The notes under the pieces are model-generated. The model worked only from the letters and a program-made list of their open reading frames with translations, had not been told where the DNA came from and did not search any database. Both the position numbers and the translations under genes were made by a program. Source: Nevskia sp. (GTDB lineage: Bacteria > Pseudomonadota > Gammaproteobacteria > Nevskiales > Nevskiaceae). Taken from it: a stretch of 64,000 nt of DNA. Below, piece by piece: positions 28,104-36,919 of this stretch. Within the stretch, counting starts at the first letter, position 1, and each line of letters starts with the position of its first letter. The stretch is from NCBI GenBank assembly GCA_021732745.1, contig JAKFUK010000001.1, positions 632,931 to 696,930 of the forward strand, given 5' to 3'.

Positions 28104-29969
28104 ATGCATTTCAAGAAAACCGCCGTCATCGCGGCGACCCTGATCGGCAGCGGATTTCTCGTTGCCTGCGACGGCACCGATCTGAACCCCAACAGCACCA
28201 TCATCAACATCGGCACCACGGGCGGAACGGGTGGCGGCACGACCGGCGGCGGCACCGGTGGTGGCACCACCGGCGGCACCACCGGCGGCAGCGTTGATCC
28301 GAACACGCCGCCTCCGGGCTCGCTGACCGGCACCCTCGGCGCCGGCACCGGCACCACCTTCGCCGGCACCGGCCTCGTCGATCCGTTCTCGATCGCCAGC
28401 TACTTCGCGCTGTCGGGCTTCAACAACACGACGGTGGTTGCCGGCCGCATCGACAACACCGGCTACCCGGTCACCGGCACCACCGGCCTGACCGCTGCCT
28501 TCGCCGCACCGCTGGTCTGGCCGCCGGCCACCGCCACCGACGCCGTGTCGCTGCCGGTGCCGAGCACCGTGATCAGCACCAACTACATCGGTGCCTTCGA
28601 CCCGGCCGTGACCCGTCCGAACGCCTGGACCGCCGGCTGGACCGTGAGAGTCAACGGCAACCAGGATGTCTGGCGCTTCTTCGGCGGCACCGCTGGCACG
28701 GCGCTGGCCGGCGCTTCGGTGGCCCAGGCCAATGGCACCTGCCCGGCCGGCACCACGCTGGCGGGTGATTTCGTGGCGCTGTTTGGCCCGCTGTCGCGTG
28801 ACGAAGCCGGCCTGTTCACTGGCACCGCCGCCACCGGCAACTATGACGTCTGCCGCCTGCCGGCCCGCTTCGGCACCGCCGGCACGCTGACCCTGACCAA
28901 CGACAACGTCTACGAAATCGAAGCCGACACCTTCCCGGGTGCCGTCATCGGCAACGGCGACCTGTCGCGCACCGGTGTCGGCTATGCCGAAACCGCGTCG
29001 ACCCTGGCCATTCAGCCGGGCACCATCGTCTACGCCTCGGGCCGCTCGGCGCTGGTCATCGGCCGCGGCGCGCAGATCATCGCCAACGGCACTGCTGCGG
29101 CACCCATCGTGCTGACCTCGCGCACCCAGCTGGTCAATCGCTTCGACGGCAATGCCGCCACGCCGGTCGATGCACCGGCCGGTGGCTGGGCCGGTCTCGC
29201 CCTGCTCGGCCGTGCGCCGGACAGCCAGTGCGCCGGCAACCCGCCGACCAACTTCGACACCTGCGACGTGCTGATCGAAGGCAATGTCGGCCGTTACGGC
29301 GGCAATTCGTCGAACGACAGCTCGGGTTCGCTTCGCTACGTGATCGTCCGTTCCACCGGTTCGATCATCGCCGAAGGCAACGAACTTCAGGGCATCACGG
29401 CGGGCGGCGTCGGTCGCGGCACCACGATGGACTACGTGCAGGTGCATCGCTCCAACGATGACGGCATCGAGTTCTTCGGCGGCAACGCCTTCGCCACGCA
29501 CATGGTGTTCACCGGTGCCCAGGACGATTCGATCGACATCGACAACGGCTGGACCGGCGGCATCCAGTTCGCCCTCGTGATTCAGGAAAACGACCTGCCG
29601 AACTCCGGTTTCGAGCTTGACGGCCGTTTCGCCCGCACCCCGACGACCTTCCCGCTGTTCGCCAACATCACCGTGCTCGGCCCGTCCGCCCGTCCGCTGC
29701 CGGCCGCTGGCGACCGTCTCGGCATGCTGGCGCGTGAAGGCATGCGCTTCTCGTTCAACAACACCATCATCACCGGCGACTTCCCGTTCGGCTGCATCGA
29801 CATCGACGACAACGACGGCAACGCCACGGTGTCGAACACCTTCGACCGTGCCAACGAAGCCGGCGGTTCGTCGACCACCGGCGGTCCGCACCTGCTGTTC
29901 CGCAACATGATTGCGGACTGCACGGCCGTGAACTTCCGCCAGAACGACGAGACCCCGCCGGCTCCGTAA
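28104..29969 (+). CDS. Secreted lipoprotein with beta-helix-like domain
   Basis: 621 residues from the ATG at 28104 (GGAG seven bases before). Lipobox FLVAC with Cys about residue 18, then a low-complexity Gly/Thr linker (about 30-65). The C-terminal half contains repeating strands such as IIANGTAAAPIVLTSRTQ, DYVQVHRSNDDGIEFFGG and MVFTGAQDDSIDIDNGW, a pattern I know from right-handed beta-helix surface proteins in Bacteroidetes and Shewanella. It follows the TonB receptor on the same strand with 90 bases between, so probably one transcript. Substrate unknown. Confidence 0.72.
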   Translation: MHFKKTAVIAATLIGSGFLVACDGTDLNPNSTIINIGTTGGTGGGTTGGGTGGGTTGGTTGGSVDPNTPPPGSLTGTLGAGTGTTFAGTGLVDPFSIASYFALSGFNNTTVVAGRIDNTGYPVTGTTGLTAAFAAPLVWPPATATDAVSLPVPSTVISTNYIGAFDPAVTRPNAWTAGWTVRVNGNQDVWRFFGGTAGTALAGASVAQANGTCPAGTTLAGDFVALFGPLSRDEAGLFTGTAATGNYDVCRLPARFGTAGTLTLTNDNVYEIEADTFPGAVIGNGDLSRTGVGYAETASTLAIQPGTIVYASGRSALVIGRGAQIIANGTAAAPIVLTSRTQLVNRFDGNAATPVDAPAGGWAGLALLGRAPDSQCAGNPPTNFDTCDVLIEGNVGRYGGNSSNDSSGSLRYVIVRSTGSIIAEGNELQGITAGGVGRGTTMDYVQVHRSNDDGIEFFGGNAFATHMVFTGAQDDSIDIDNGWTGGIQFALVIQENDLPNSGFELDGRFARTPTTFPLFANITVLGPSARPLPAAGDRLGMLAREGMRFSFNNTIITGDFPFGCIDIDDNDGNATVSNTFDRANEAGGSSTTGGPHLLFRNMIADCTAVNFRQNDETPPAP

Positions 29970-30001
29970 GCGCCTGCTGGAAGAAGTCCCGCTGGATTGA
30001 G

Positions 30002-30030
30002 ACGGGGCCGCGCAAGCGGTCCCGTTTTTT
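30002..30030 (+). terminator. Rho-independent terminator of the TonB receptor/lipoprotein operon
   Basis: ACGGGGCCGC-GCAA-GCGGTCCCGT, a 10-bp stem with one G-T pair, followed directly by a run of six T residues. Confidence 0.88.
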
Positions 30031-30118
30031 GTTGGGCGGCTGCACCAGCGCGAAGTCGGAACTGGCACGTCACGCTTTAGCGTATTACGATTACGTCTTA
30101 CATTTACTGAGACTGCTG

Positions 30119-30379
30119 ATGCACGCCAATATCGCAGACAGCACCAAGACCCGCACACTTTCCGTCCGTGCTCCGGCCTTGCTGGCCGCCGAAGTCACTG
30201 AATTCGCTGGCTTTCTCGGCGTCGATCCGTCCGAGTACATGCGTCGCGCCATCGAGGAAAAGAACGAACGCATGATGGCGGAGCGGATCGTCGCCGCCTC
30301 GCGTGCGCTGCGCGCGCAGACCGCAGCCGCAGCCGAATCCCTGGATGGTGCGGTCGCTGACGGCCTGGCCGGTAGCTGA
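30119..30379 (+). CDS. Antitoxin of MazF/PemK-type TA pair (ribbon-helix-helix-like)
   Basis: 86 residues from the ATG at 30119. A short N-terminal strand (KTRTLSVRAP) and two helices follow, with EFAGFLGVDPSEYMRRAIEE giving a ribbon-helix-helix-like layout; the C-terminal 35 residues are a charged helix that would wrap the toxin. The stop TGA overlaps the toxin start by one base. Just upstream, CGTA-T-TACG (30081-30089) is a small dyad that could be the autoregulatory operator. The family is assigned mainly by the partner gene. Confidence 0.72.
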   Translation: MHANIADSTKTRTLSVRAPALLAAEVTEFAGFLGVDPSEYMRRAIEEKNERMMAERIVAASRALRAQTAAAAESLDGAVADGLAGS

Positions 30380-30738
30380 TGCCCTTCCTTCGCGGGGAAA
30401 TCTGGTCAGCCGACCTGGAGCCGCAGACCCACAAGGCCGAGCCGGCCAAACTCCGCCGACCGGTACTGGTCATCCAGACCGACATCCTGAACAAGGACGG
30501 CCACGCGACCACGATCGTGATTCCCGGCACCAGCCAGCAGGACGGCATGGCACCGGCGGACCATTTCCCGCTGCGCGTCCGGGTACAGAAAACCGGCGGG
30601 CTGGCCCATGACACGGATCTGATGGTGGATCAGGTTCGCGCCATCTCGAACAGGCGCTTCATGGAAAAGCTCTGCGTGGTGACCGAAAACCACCTCAAGC
30701 GCGTCGAGCAGGCTTTGCGAATCCTCACCGGCAAGTAA
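30379..30738 (+). CDS. MazF/PemK family endoribonuclease toxin
   Basis: 119 residues. RGEIWSADLEP at the start is the MazF beta-strand 1 pattern, RRPVLVIQTDILN the next, and PGTSQQDG and DLMVDQVRAISNRRF the conserved core and C-terminal strand. MazF-type toxins cut RNA at short single-stranded sequences; the site here cannot be predicted. The gene overlaps its antitoxin by one base. Confidence 0.93.
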   Translation: MPFLRGEIWSADLEPQTHKAEPAKLRRPVLVIQTDILNKDGHATTIVIPGTSQQDGMAPADHFPLRVRVQKTGGLAHDTDLMVDQVRAISNRRFMEKLCVVTENHLKRVEQALRILTGK

Positions 30739-30739
30739 G

Positions 30740-30760
30740 GCTGGGCTCGCTAAGCCCAGC
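30740..30760 (+). terminator. Hairpin after mazF-like gene
   Basis: GCTGGGCT-5-base loop-AGCCCAGC beginning two bases after the toxin stop, without a long T-run. Weak candidate terminator. Confidence 0.4.
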
Positions 30761-30773
30761 TTGCAGCACCGCA

Positions 30774-30842
30774 GGGCGGATAAGCGCAGCGCATCCGCCT
30801 TGCGCCGCGTCCGGATGGCGGATGCGCTGCGCTTATCCGCCC
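30774..30842. repeat. Long perfect inverted repeat between convergent genes
   Basis: 26-bp arms (30774-30799 and 30817-30842) are exact inverses, with a 17-base loop. The right arm ends on the stop codon of the DUF475/TerC gene. The arms contain GGCGGAT and GCGCTGC units and the ends read GGGCGGATAAGC, so it resembles a REP/BIME-type intergenic element and could stop transcription from both sides. Confidence 0.8.
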
Positions 30843-31864
30843 TACGCGCGCCGCTGCTTGCGGTTGTAGCGGATCGAACTCCAGATCGACGCGGCGATGA
30901 AGGCCACGCCGAGCAGGCCGGTCAGCACTTCCGGCACATGCACCACGGTACCGGCGATCATGATCACGGCGAGCATGCCGATCGCGTAATGGGCTCCGTG
31001 CTCCAGGAACACGTACTCGTCGAGCGTGCCCTTGTTGACCAGGTAGACGGTCATCGAACGGACGAACATCGCGCCAATGGCCAGGCCCAGCATGATGATC
31101 ACCACGTCGCGGGTGATCGCGAAGGCACCGATCACGCCGTCGAAGGAGAACGAGGCATCGAGCACTTCCAGGTACATGAAAGCGGCAAAACCGCTGCGCT
31201 TGACGCCATTGGCAGCGGCCTCGCCCGATTCGCCGAACATGCTGCCGAGGGCATCGACGGCGATGTACAGGATCACGCCGGCCAGCCCGGCGACCATCAC
31301 CCGCTCCTCCAGAATGTCCGGCAGGAACCAGCGAGTGCCGAACAGGGTGACCAGGGACACCAGCACCGCCACGCTTTCGATGCGTCCGAGGCTGGCCAGC
31401 CAGCGTTCGCTGCGGCCCAGCCAGTGCAGCTGACGCTTGTCGTTGAACAGGAAGTTCAGGAACACCAGCAGCAGGAACATGCCGCCGAAGGCCGCGATCG
31501 CCGGATAGGCATGGGTCAGCACCGCGCTGTATTGGTCGGGATGCTGGAGCGCCATCTCGATGACCGGCATCGGTCCGAGATCGGCCGCCACGGCGACGAT
31601 GACGATCGGAAACACCAGCCGCATGCCGAATACCGCGATCAGGATGCCGACGGTCAGGAACAGCCGCCGCCAGTAGACGCTCATGTCCTTGAGCACGCCG
31701 GCATTGACCACCGCGTTGTCGAAGGACAGCGACACTTCGAGTACCGCCAGCACCGTCGTCAGCCACAGGGCGGGCAGCAGGCCGAGTTCGGTCTGGTAGC
31801 CCCAGATACCGGCAACGATCAGGCAAACCGCGCTGATCAGGAAGGAACCGCGGAAATCACGCAC
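30842..31864 (-). CDS. DUF475/TerC-like integral membrane protein
   Basis: 340 residues from the GTG at 31864, which gives the family-like start M-RDFRGSFLISAVC; an ATG at 31906 would add fourteen residues. Nine or so helices. The paired acidic motifs SLSFDNAVVNAGVL and ASFSFDGVIGAFAIT are those of the TerC/DUF475 superfamily and are thought to bind metal. Members act in metal efflux, tellurite resistance or metal loading of exoenzymes. The gene is convergent with the mazF-like gene. Confidence 0.85.
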   Translation of the reverse strand: MRDFRGSFLISAVCLIVAGIWGYQTELGLLPALWLTTVLAVLEVSLSFDNAVVNAGVLKDMSVYWRRLFLTVGILIAVFGMRLVFPIVIVAVAADLGPMPVIEMALQHPDQYSAVLTHAYPAIAAFGGMFLLLVFLNFLFNDKRQLHWLGRSERWLASLGRIESVAVLVSLVTLFGTRWFLPDILEERVMVAGLAGVILYIAVDALGSMFGESGEAAANGVKRSGFAAFMYLEVLDASFSFDGVIGAFAITRDVVIIMLGLAIGAMFVRSMTVYLVNKGTLDEYVFLEHGAHYAIGMLAVIMIAGTVVHVPEVLTGLLGVAFIAASIWSSIRYNRKQRRA

Positions 31865-31997
31865 TGTGCATCTCGCTGGAGGTGAAGCCGCCGACGCTGG
31901 CCACATCACTGTGGCGACGGTTCGTGAACATCAGGAGGGGGCGGCTGCCGAACGGCTGCCTGGAACGGACCGGACCCCGGCCGTTCCGACGACAGGC

Positions 31998-32495
31998 TTA
32001 CTTGCCGTGCACCGGCGCATCGGTGACGACGATGCCGTCGACGTCCGCATACAGATACGCGCCCGGCTTGAAACGGACGCCGCCGAAGTCCAGCGTCTTG
32101 TCGGCCACCGCCGAATGCAGGCCCTTCTCGCTCTTGCGGGGATGGGTGCCGAGCGCCTTGATGCCGATGTCCTGCTCGGAAAGCTCTTCGGAATCACGGA
32201 CATAGCCGTAGACGACGATGCCGGCCCAGCCGTTCTTCACACCGAGCACACCGAGATTGCCGCCGACCAGCGCGCAGCGCGGCGAGCCACCGCCGTCAAC
32301 CACCAGAATCTGGCCCGCGCCCTTGGTTTCCAGCAGCGCCCGGACCTGCGTGTTGTCCTCGAACACCTTCAGGGTCTTGATCGGCCCGTGGAAGCTGAAG
32401 CGGCCGCCGAAGTCGTTGAAGATTGGCTCGGCGACCTGGGCGTCCGGATGGGCGTCGGAGATATCGGTGGTGGCGATGGCTTTCGGAGCGGGCAT
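31998..32495 (-). CDS. rraA: RraA family regulator of ribonuclease E activity
   Basis: 165 residues, the length of E. coli RraA. It has the family fold: [11 protein letters not shown] at the start, [20 protein letters not shown], and the glycine-rich [20 protein letters not shown] followed by [14 protein letters not shown]. RraA binds RNase E and slows mRNA decay; some paralogues are 4-hydroxy-4-methyl-2-oxoglutarate aldolases, so an aldolase role cannot be fully excluded. It precedes a DUF475 gene on the same strand but is 133 bases from it. Confidence 0.88.
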   Translation of the reverse strand: MPAPKAIATTDISDAHPDAQVAEPIFNDFGGRFSFHGPIKTLKVFEDNTQVRALLETKGAGQILVVDGGGSPRCALVGGNLGVLGVKNGWAGIVVYGYVRDSEELSEQDIGIKALGTHPRKSEKGLHSAVADKTLDFGGVRFKPGAYLYADVDGIVVTDAPVHGK

Positions 32496-32522
32496 GGTCG
32501 TGCGTCTGTGTGTTCGTCGAGT

Positions 32523-33032
32523 TCAGGAAAAGATCGAGTAGCGGCGCGCGAGTGCGGGAATCAGCAGCGCGTACAGACTCAATCCGATGAAGGCAATCAG
32601 CGTCCAGCCCGGCAGGCTGATGCCAAGGAAAGCGGCGTCGATCTTGGCGCAGTTGCCGTCGCCCTTGAGCACCAGGGTGATGACTTCGCCGACCGGCAGC
32701 AGGCCCAGCAGGTAGTCGAGCGTCGGTCCGCAGGCCGGTACCTGATCCGGCGGCAGGCCTTGCAGCCAGACGTGACGGCCGGCAATCGCCGCGCCGCCAA
32801 CAGCCCCGAGCACGGCGATCAGCACCCAGAACCAGCGTCCGCCGGCCTTCGGCGCCAGCGCGGCACCGCCAAGGAAGCCCAGTCCGGCAAAGGCCATCGC
32901 CACGCGCTGGAAGATGCACATCGGGCAGGGTTCCAGCCCGAAGCCGTGCTGCAACACCAGCGCGAACAGCAAACCCGCGACGCAGGCTGCAAAGCCGATG
33001 AAACTCAGGCTGCGATAGGTCAGACGGGTCAT
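32523..33032 (-). CDS. dsbB: Disulfide bond formation protein DsbB
   Basis: 169 residues from the ATG at 33032; the longer in-frame reading to 33335 has no homology. Four predicted membrane helices. The two periplasmic cysteine pairs of the family are present: C36-P-M-C39 and C101/C128 (PACGPT, GDGNC). It reoxidises DsbA and passes electrons to quinone. The gene lies 27 bases upstream of rraA on the same strand. Confidence 0.92.
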   Translation of the reverse strand: MTRLTYRSLSFIGFAACVAGLLFALVLQHGFGLEPCPMCIFQRVAMAFAGLGFLGGAALAPKAGGRWFWVLIAVLGAVGGAAIAGRHVWLQGLPPDQVPACGPTLDYLLGLLPVGEVITLVLKGDGNCAKIDAAFLGISLPGWTLIAFIGLSLYALLIPALARRYSIFS

Positions 33033-33201
33033 GGCGGCGGAAAGGCAGGAATGAAAGTTTGGGACCGTCTTGCGGCGCGGACGTTCGCGGGTTGACGCAG
33101 ACGAGATGCCGACAGCAAGGCAAATCGACGCAGGCGGGCCGGATCGAGCCCCGTAAACTTGAAGCTTCGGCATCCCGCCAAACCGCGAGCATTCTAGCCC
33201 G

Positions 33202-34176
33202 ATGTCCCTGAGCATCCGCGTCACCCGCCACGGCGGCCCAGAAGTTCTCGAACTCGCCGATGAAACGCTTGCGCCGCCTGCTGCCGGCGAAGTGCGGCTG
33301 CGCCAGACGGCGATCGGCCTGAACTTCATCGACACCTACTTCCGTGCCGGCGTCTACAAGTCGCCGTTCCCGCACGGGCTCGGGCAGGAAGCGGCTGGCG
33401 TGGTCGAAGCGCTCGGCGAAGGCGTGACCGACTTCGCGATCGGCGACCGCGTCGCCTACGGCACCGGCCCGCTCGGTGCCTATGCCGAGTACCGCAACTT
33501 CGCAGCCAGCCGACTGGTCAAGCTGCCGGATTCGGTATCGGATGAGGCCGCCGCCGCGCTGATGCTCAAAGGCATGACCGCGTACTACCTGCTGCACCAG
33601 ACCCATGCCGTGCAGCCCGGCGAAACCTTGCTGGTGCATGCGGCGGCGGGCGGTGTCGGCTCCGCCCTCGTGCCCTGGGCCAAGCGGCTCGGGGCGCGGG
33701 TGATCGGCACCGTCGGTTCGGCAGAAAAAGCTGCTTTGGCGACCGCCGCCGGTTGCGACGACGTGATCCTGTATCGCGAGCAGGATGTGGCGACCGAAGT
33801 GCGCCGACTCACCGCTGGGCGCGGCGTCGACGTGGTCTACGACTCGGTGGGCCGCGACACCTTCGCCGGCTCGCTGGATTGTTTAAGGCCGCGCGGGCTG
33901 TTCGTGTCCTACGGCAATGCCTCGGGCAAGGCCGCCCCGTTCGAGCCGGTGTTGCTGGCTGAAAAGGGTTCGCTGTTCTTTACTCGCCCGACGCTCGCCC
34001 ACTACACCGCAACGCGCGCCGAACTCAATGCCGCCGCCAAGGCCGTGTTCGACGCCATCGCCAGCGGCATCATCGAACCGCAGGTTCTTCAGCGCTGGCC
34101 GCTGCGCGACGCTGCCGCTGCGCATATCGCGCTGGAATCGCGGCAGACCCGGGGTGCTTCGGTGCTACTGCCGTAA
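33202..34176 (+). CDS. qor: Quinone oxidoreductase (zeta-crystallin type)
   Basis: 324 residues. MDR-type fold without the structural zinc: N-terminal GroES-like domain (GLNFIDTYFRAGVYK, HGLGQEAAGVVEALG) and NADPH domain with HAAAGGVGSALV. The pattern matches Qor/QorA enzymes that reduce quinones with NADPH. Divergent from dsbB across 169 bases. Confidence 0.93.
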   Translation: MSLSIRVTRHGGPEVLELADETLAPPAAGEVRLRQTAIGLNFIDTYFRAGVYKSPFPHGLGQEAAGVVEALGEGVTDFAIGDRVAYGTGPLGAYAEYRNFAASRLVKLPDSVSDEAAAALMLKGMTAYYLLHQTHAVQPGETLLVHAAAGGVGSALVPWAKRLGARVIGTVGSAEKAALATAAGCDDVILYREQDVATEVRRLTAGRGVDVVYDSVGRDTFAGSLDCLRPRGLFVSYGNASGKAAPFEPVLLAEKGSLFFTRPTLAHYTATRAELNAAAKAVFDAIASGIIEPQVLQRWPLRDAAAAHIALESRQTRGASVLLP

Positions 34177-34177
34177 A

Positions 34178-34197
34178 TCACCCCATCCGTGGGGTGA
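34178..34197 (+). terminator. Hairpin after qor
   Basis: TCACCCC-ATCCGT-GGGGTGA, a perfect 7-bp stem immediately after the qor stop. No T-run, so only a candidate terminator. Confidence 0.4.
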
Positions 34198-34265
34198 GCA
34201 GGCTTCACCTGCCCACGCGGTTCGCCGCCATTGAACGGATGCGAACCGGTGGGCAGGCTTTGCCT
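34198..34265. repeat. Intergenic inverted repeat, family B (degenerate copy)
   Basis: GCAGGCTTCACCTGCCCAC on the left and GTGGGCAGGCTTTGCCT on the right, with the usual GCGGTTCGC...GCGAACCGG centre. It lacks the outer GTAGGGTG ends seen at 48665-48754 and 55998-56085. Confidence 0.65.
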
Positions 34266-34271
34266 TGAGGC

Positions 34272-35141
34272 TTACTGCGCGATCGGCAGGGCGATGTCGA
34301 CCACCGGCGCGGCGGTGCGCATCTGACCAAGCGCCGTGGCAACACCGCTGCTCAGGTCCACCGCGTACAACTGCGAGGCACCGGCCGCGTTCGACAGCGA
34401 GGCATAGCCGCGATTCGAGACCGTGGCGCCGTCGCGGTCGGTGACCGTGTAGATGTCAAAGCCGATGCGGCCGACGATGTCGGTGACGCCCAGCGCGCCG
34501 ACCAGCGAGGTGCCGCCCGAGTTCGGCGGAATCTGCACCAGCAGGTTGCCAGCGGCGTTCAGATCGAACAGCACGGTGCCGGTCGAAGCGACGGCGTTGT
34601 CGTTGTTGGTGTAAGCGGCCGAAGCGACGCCGGTCACCGTCACCGGCGGCACCGCACCGTTGTTGAGCAGGCCGTCGACGATGGTCACGCCGCCGACATT
34701 GACGTTATGGCGCAGGTTCTGGCCGGTATCGCTGACGATGCGCAGGCGATCCGCCGCCGGGTTGAAATCAACGCCGAAACGGCCGCCGTCCAGCGCCAAC
34801 GCCACGCCGCCGACATTCAACTGGTTGACAAAGGTGGCCGTCGCGTCTTCGGTGCTGATCAGGTACACGCCACCGCCACGGCCGACGGCGTACAGACCGC
34901 CGTCCTGCACGCGGAAGTCGATGCCGACGATTTCGCTGTCGGCAGCCAGGGTGCCGGTGATCGTGCCAACGACGCGGCTGGTCAGGCGCGGGGCAGCGGT
35001 GGTGAAGCTGATCAGGGTGTTGTCGGCGGTGATGCCGAACACGCGCAGGTTGGCGGTGGAGCTTTGGGCCATCGCGGCCGGCGCGAAGCTAAGGGCGGCA
35101 GCGGACGTGACAACGGCAGCAAGAAGGGTCTTCTTGAACAT
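34272..35141 (-). CDS. DUF4394 domain secreted protein
   Basis: 289 residues with a signal peptide (to AMA|Q near residue 25). The mature part is the DUF4394 pattern, a beta-propeller-like repeat with VFGITADNTLISF, GIDFRVQDGGLYAVG, FGVDFNPAADRLRIVSDTGQNLRHN and TGTVLFDLNA. Such proteins are exported and of unknown function. The convergent neighbour is qor; upstream is a 183-base gap before the fliK end. Confidence 0.85.
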   Translation of the reverse strand: MFKKTLLAAVVTSAAALSFAPAAMAQSSTANLRVFGITADNTLISFTTAAPRLTSRVVGTITGTLAADSEIVGIDFRVQDGGLYAVGRGGGVYLISTEDATATFVNQLNVGGVALALDGGRFGVDFNPAADRLRIVSDTGQNLRHNVNVGGVTIVDGLLNNGAVPPVTVTGVASAAYTNNDNAVASTGTVLFDLNAAGNLLVQIPPNSGGTSLVGALGVTDIVGRIGFDIYTVTDRDGATVSNRGYASLSNAAGASQLYAVDLSSGVATALGQMRTAAPVVDIALPIAQ

Positions 35142-35324
35142 GCGGTGTTTCTCCAGTTTCTGGTTTGAGGGGACGACTGCGACGCCAGCCTGAGCTGACG
35201 TTCACATTTACCCCTACGAGCCGGAAATGGAGACGGATGCGATGTTACAAAACCTTCACATCGAAAAGCCCAATTTCATGAATTCATTGCGAAATCGTGA
35301 CTTCCGGGATCGGGCTCGCGAGGT

Positions 35325-36464
35325 TCAGGCGTAGCGGTCGACCAGCCCCCGCATCTGCCGGATCGCCGTCGCTGCCGTCGTGCTCGCAGCGCCGATTTCG
35401 CGGCCTGCGGCATCGTCGAACCGGCTGTTCGCAGCCGCCTTGTCGCCCCCACCCTGATCGGACCGGGCCTGCTGCTGACCCGGCTGCTGCTGCGTCTGGC
35501 TGCCGACCTCGGTCTGCGAGAGTTGCAGGCCTTCGCTGGCCAGCCGTTCGCGTAGCTGCGGCAAGCTGGCTTCGAGCGCGGCGCGGGCACCGGGGTGATC
35601 GGCCCCGAACCAGACGGATGCCCCCTGCCCTTCGATGCGGATGCGGATGTCGACGCTGCCCAGCTCGCGCGGATGCAGCTGCATGCGCGCTTCCTGGACG
35701 CCGGATTCGGTCAGCCAGCGCAGCCGCTCGCCGAGCCGCAGCGCCGCGTCATGGCCTTGCAGCGACAGCGGCTCGCCAAAGGCATCGGTCTGCTTGACCA
35801 AGCTGGCGTTCAACGCGCTGGCGGCTGCGGCATCGCTGATCGTGGCGCTGCCAGCTGTCACCGGCGTGCTGCGATCGGCGCCGGTGACTGGGGCGGTCGG
35901 CGAATGGCTGGTGGCCTCCAGCTTGCCGATGGCGGCATCGAGGGCGGCGGTCTGGCTGGCGTCGAGTGTCACTTCGGCACCTGGCAGCAGTTCGATGACC
36001 GGCGTGGCGGCATCAGCACCGGAATCAGCGAGACGGTCATCCGGGGATGGCGGCGCTGGCAGTCGAGTCGGCGGCGTGTCGCCAGGACGGCCTTTGAGCG
36101 CGCGCAGTTCGTTCAGGCTCAGTGCTGCCGTCGGCAGCAAGGTGCTGCCCTTCACGACCGCGTCGGCCAGTGGATCGGCGGCGACCGCCGCGCCATCGGG
36201 CACGGCAGCTGGAGGTGCGCGCAGCGCCAGCAGCCAGGCCGGCAGCTGCGCTGCGGCTTCGGGCGCGTCCTTCGCCTCGGTCGCGGCGGGCTTGTCGGCC
36301 GCTTCCTCGCTGGCGGTCTTGGCGGCGGCTGTGTCGGTTGCGGGCTCGGATTCGGCGGCCAGCAGGCTGGCGAACGGCGAGCTATCGCCGTCGTTCGCGG
36401 CATTGCTGCGGCTGACGGCGCGCGCGTTGTTCGGGGCGATGGCAGAAATGGCAGCAGCAGTCAT
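35325..36464 (-). CDS. fliK: Flagellar hook-length control protein FliK
   Basis: 379 residues from the ATG at 36464, which overlaps the fliJ stop by four bases; the in-frame upstream reading belongs to fliJ's region. Low-complexity Ala-rich N-terminal ruler part, then the conserved C-terminal domain (about 260-340: RLRWLTESGVQEARMQLHPR, ELGSVDIRIRIEGQ, PQLRERLASEGLQL). FliK sets hook length and switches the export substrate. Last gene of the fliE-K run; fliL/M/N are not in the window. Confidence 0.92.
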   Translation of the reverse strand: MTAAAISAIAPNNARAVSRSNAANDGDSSPFASLLAAESEPATDTAAAKTASEEAADKPAATEAKDAPEAAAQLPAWLLALRAPPAAVPDGAAVAADPLADAVVKGSTLLPTAALSLNELRALKGRPGDTPPTRLPAPPSPDDRLADSGADAATPVIELLPGAEVTLDASQTAALDAAIGKLEATSHSPTAPVTGADRSTPVTAGSATISDAAAASALNASLVKQTDAFGEPLSLQGHDAALRLGERLRWLTESGVQEARMQLHPRELGSVDIRIRIEGQGASVWFGADHPGARAALEASLPQLRERLASEGLQLSQTEVGSQTQQQPGQQQARSDQGGGDKAAANSRFDDAAGREIGAASTTAATAIRQMRGLVDRYA

Positions 36465-36904
36465 GAGTAACGCGCTCCGGCAGCGATATGGCGATTGAGG
36501 GCGAATTCGTCGGTTTCCCGCTGGCTGCGGCGATCGTCGATGCGGCGGTCTTCGGCGGCCCCCTGCTCCTGCAACAGCAGGCTGATGCGCAGTTCGCGGC
36601 GGGTGCCCATCCAGGCTTCGCGGGCTTGCGCCACCCGGCTCTTCGCGGCTTCGACCGTCTTGGCCTGGGACTGCAAGGCCTCGTCGAGCTTGGCGATGAA
36701 CTGGCGCTGGTTTTCCAGCAGCATCGGATTGGGTGAAGCGATCGGCCGCGCCTGGTAATCGTCGAGATAACGGCCCAGCTCGCCGTGCAGCGCGGCGGCT
36801 TCCGCCATCCGTGCTTCGGCGGCGCGCAGCGCGGTCAGCGCTTCTTCCTCGTTGCGCTCGGCAACGCGGCTCAGCAGATCCAGACGGGCTTTGGACAGGC
36901 TCAT
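36461..36904 (-). CDS. fliJ: Flagellar export chaperone FliJ
   Basis: 147 residues, almost all coiled coil, with the FliJ-like opening KARLDLLSRVAERNEEEALTAL and SRVAQAREAWMGTRRELR in the second half. FliJ sits in the FliI ring and couples export to the proton motive force. The position between fliI and fliK decides the call, because sequence conservation is low in this family. Confidence 0.9.
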   Translation of the reverse strand: MSLSKARLDLLSRVAERNEEEALTALRAAEARMAEAAALHGELGRYLDDYQARPIASPNPMLLENQRQFIAKLDEALQSQAKTVEAAKSRVAQAREAWMGTRRELRISLLLQEQGAAEDRRIDDRRSQRETDEFALNRHIAAGARYS

Positions 36905-36919
36905 GAGTCGGTTCGATCC

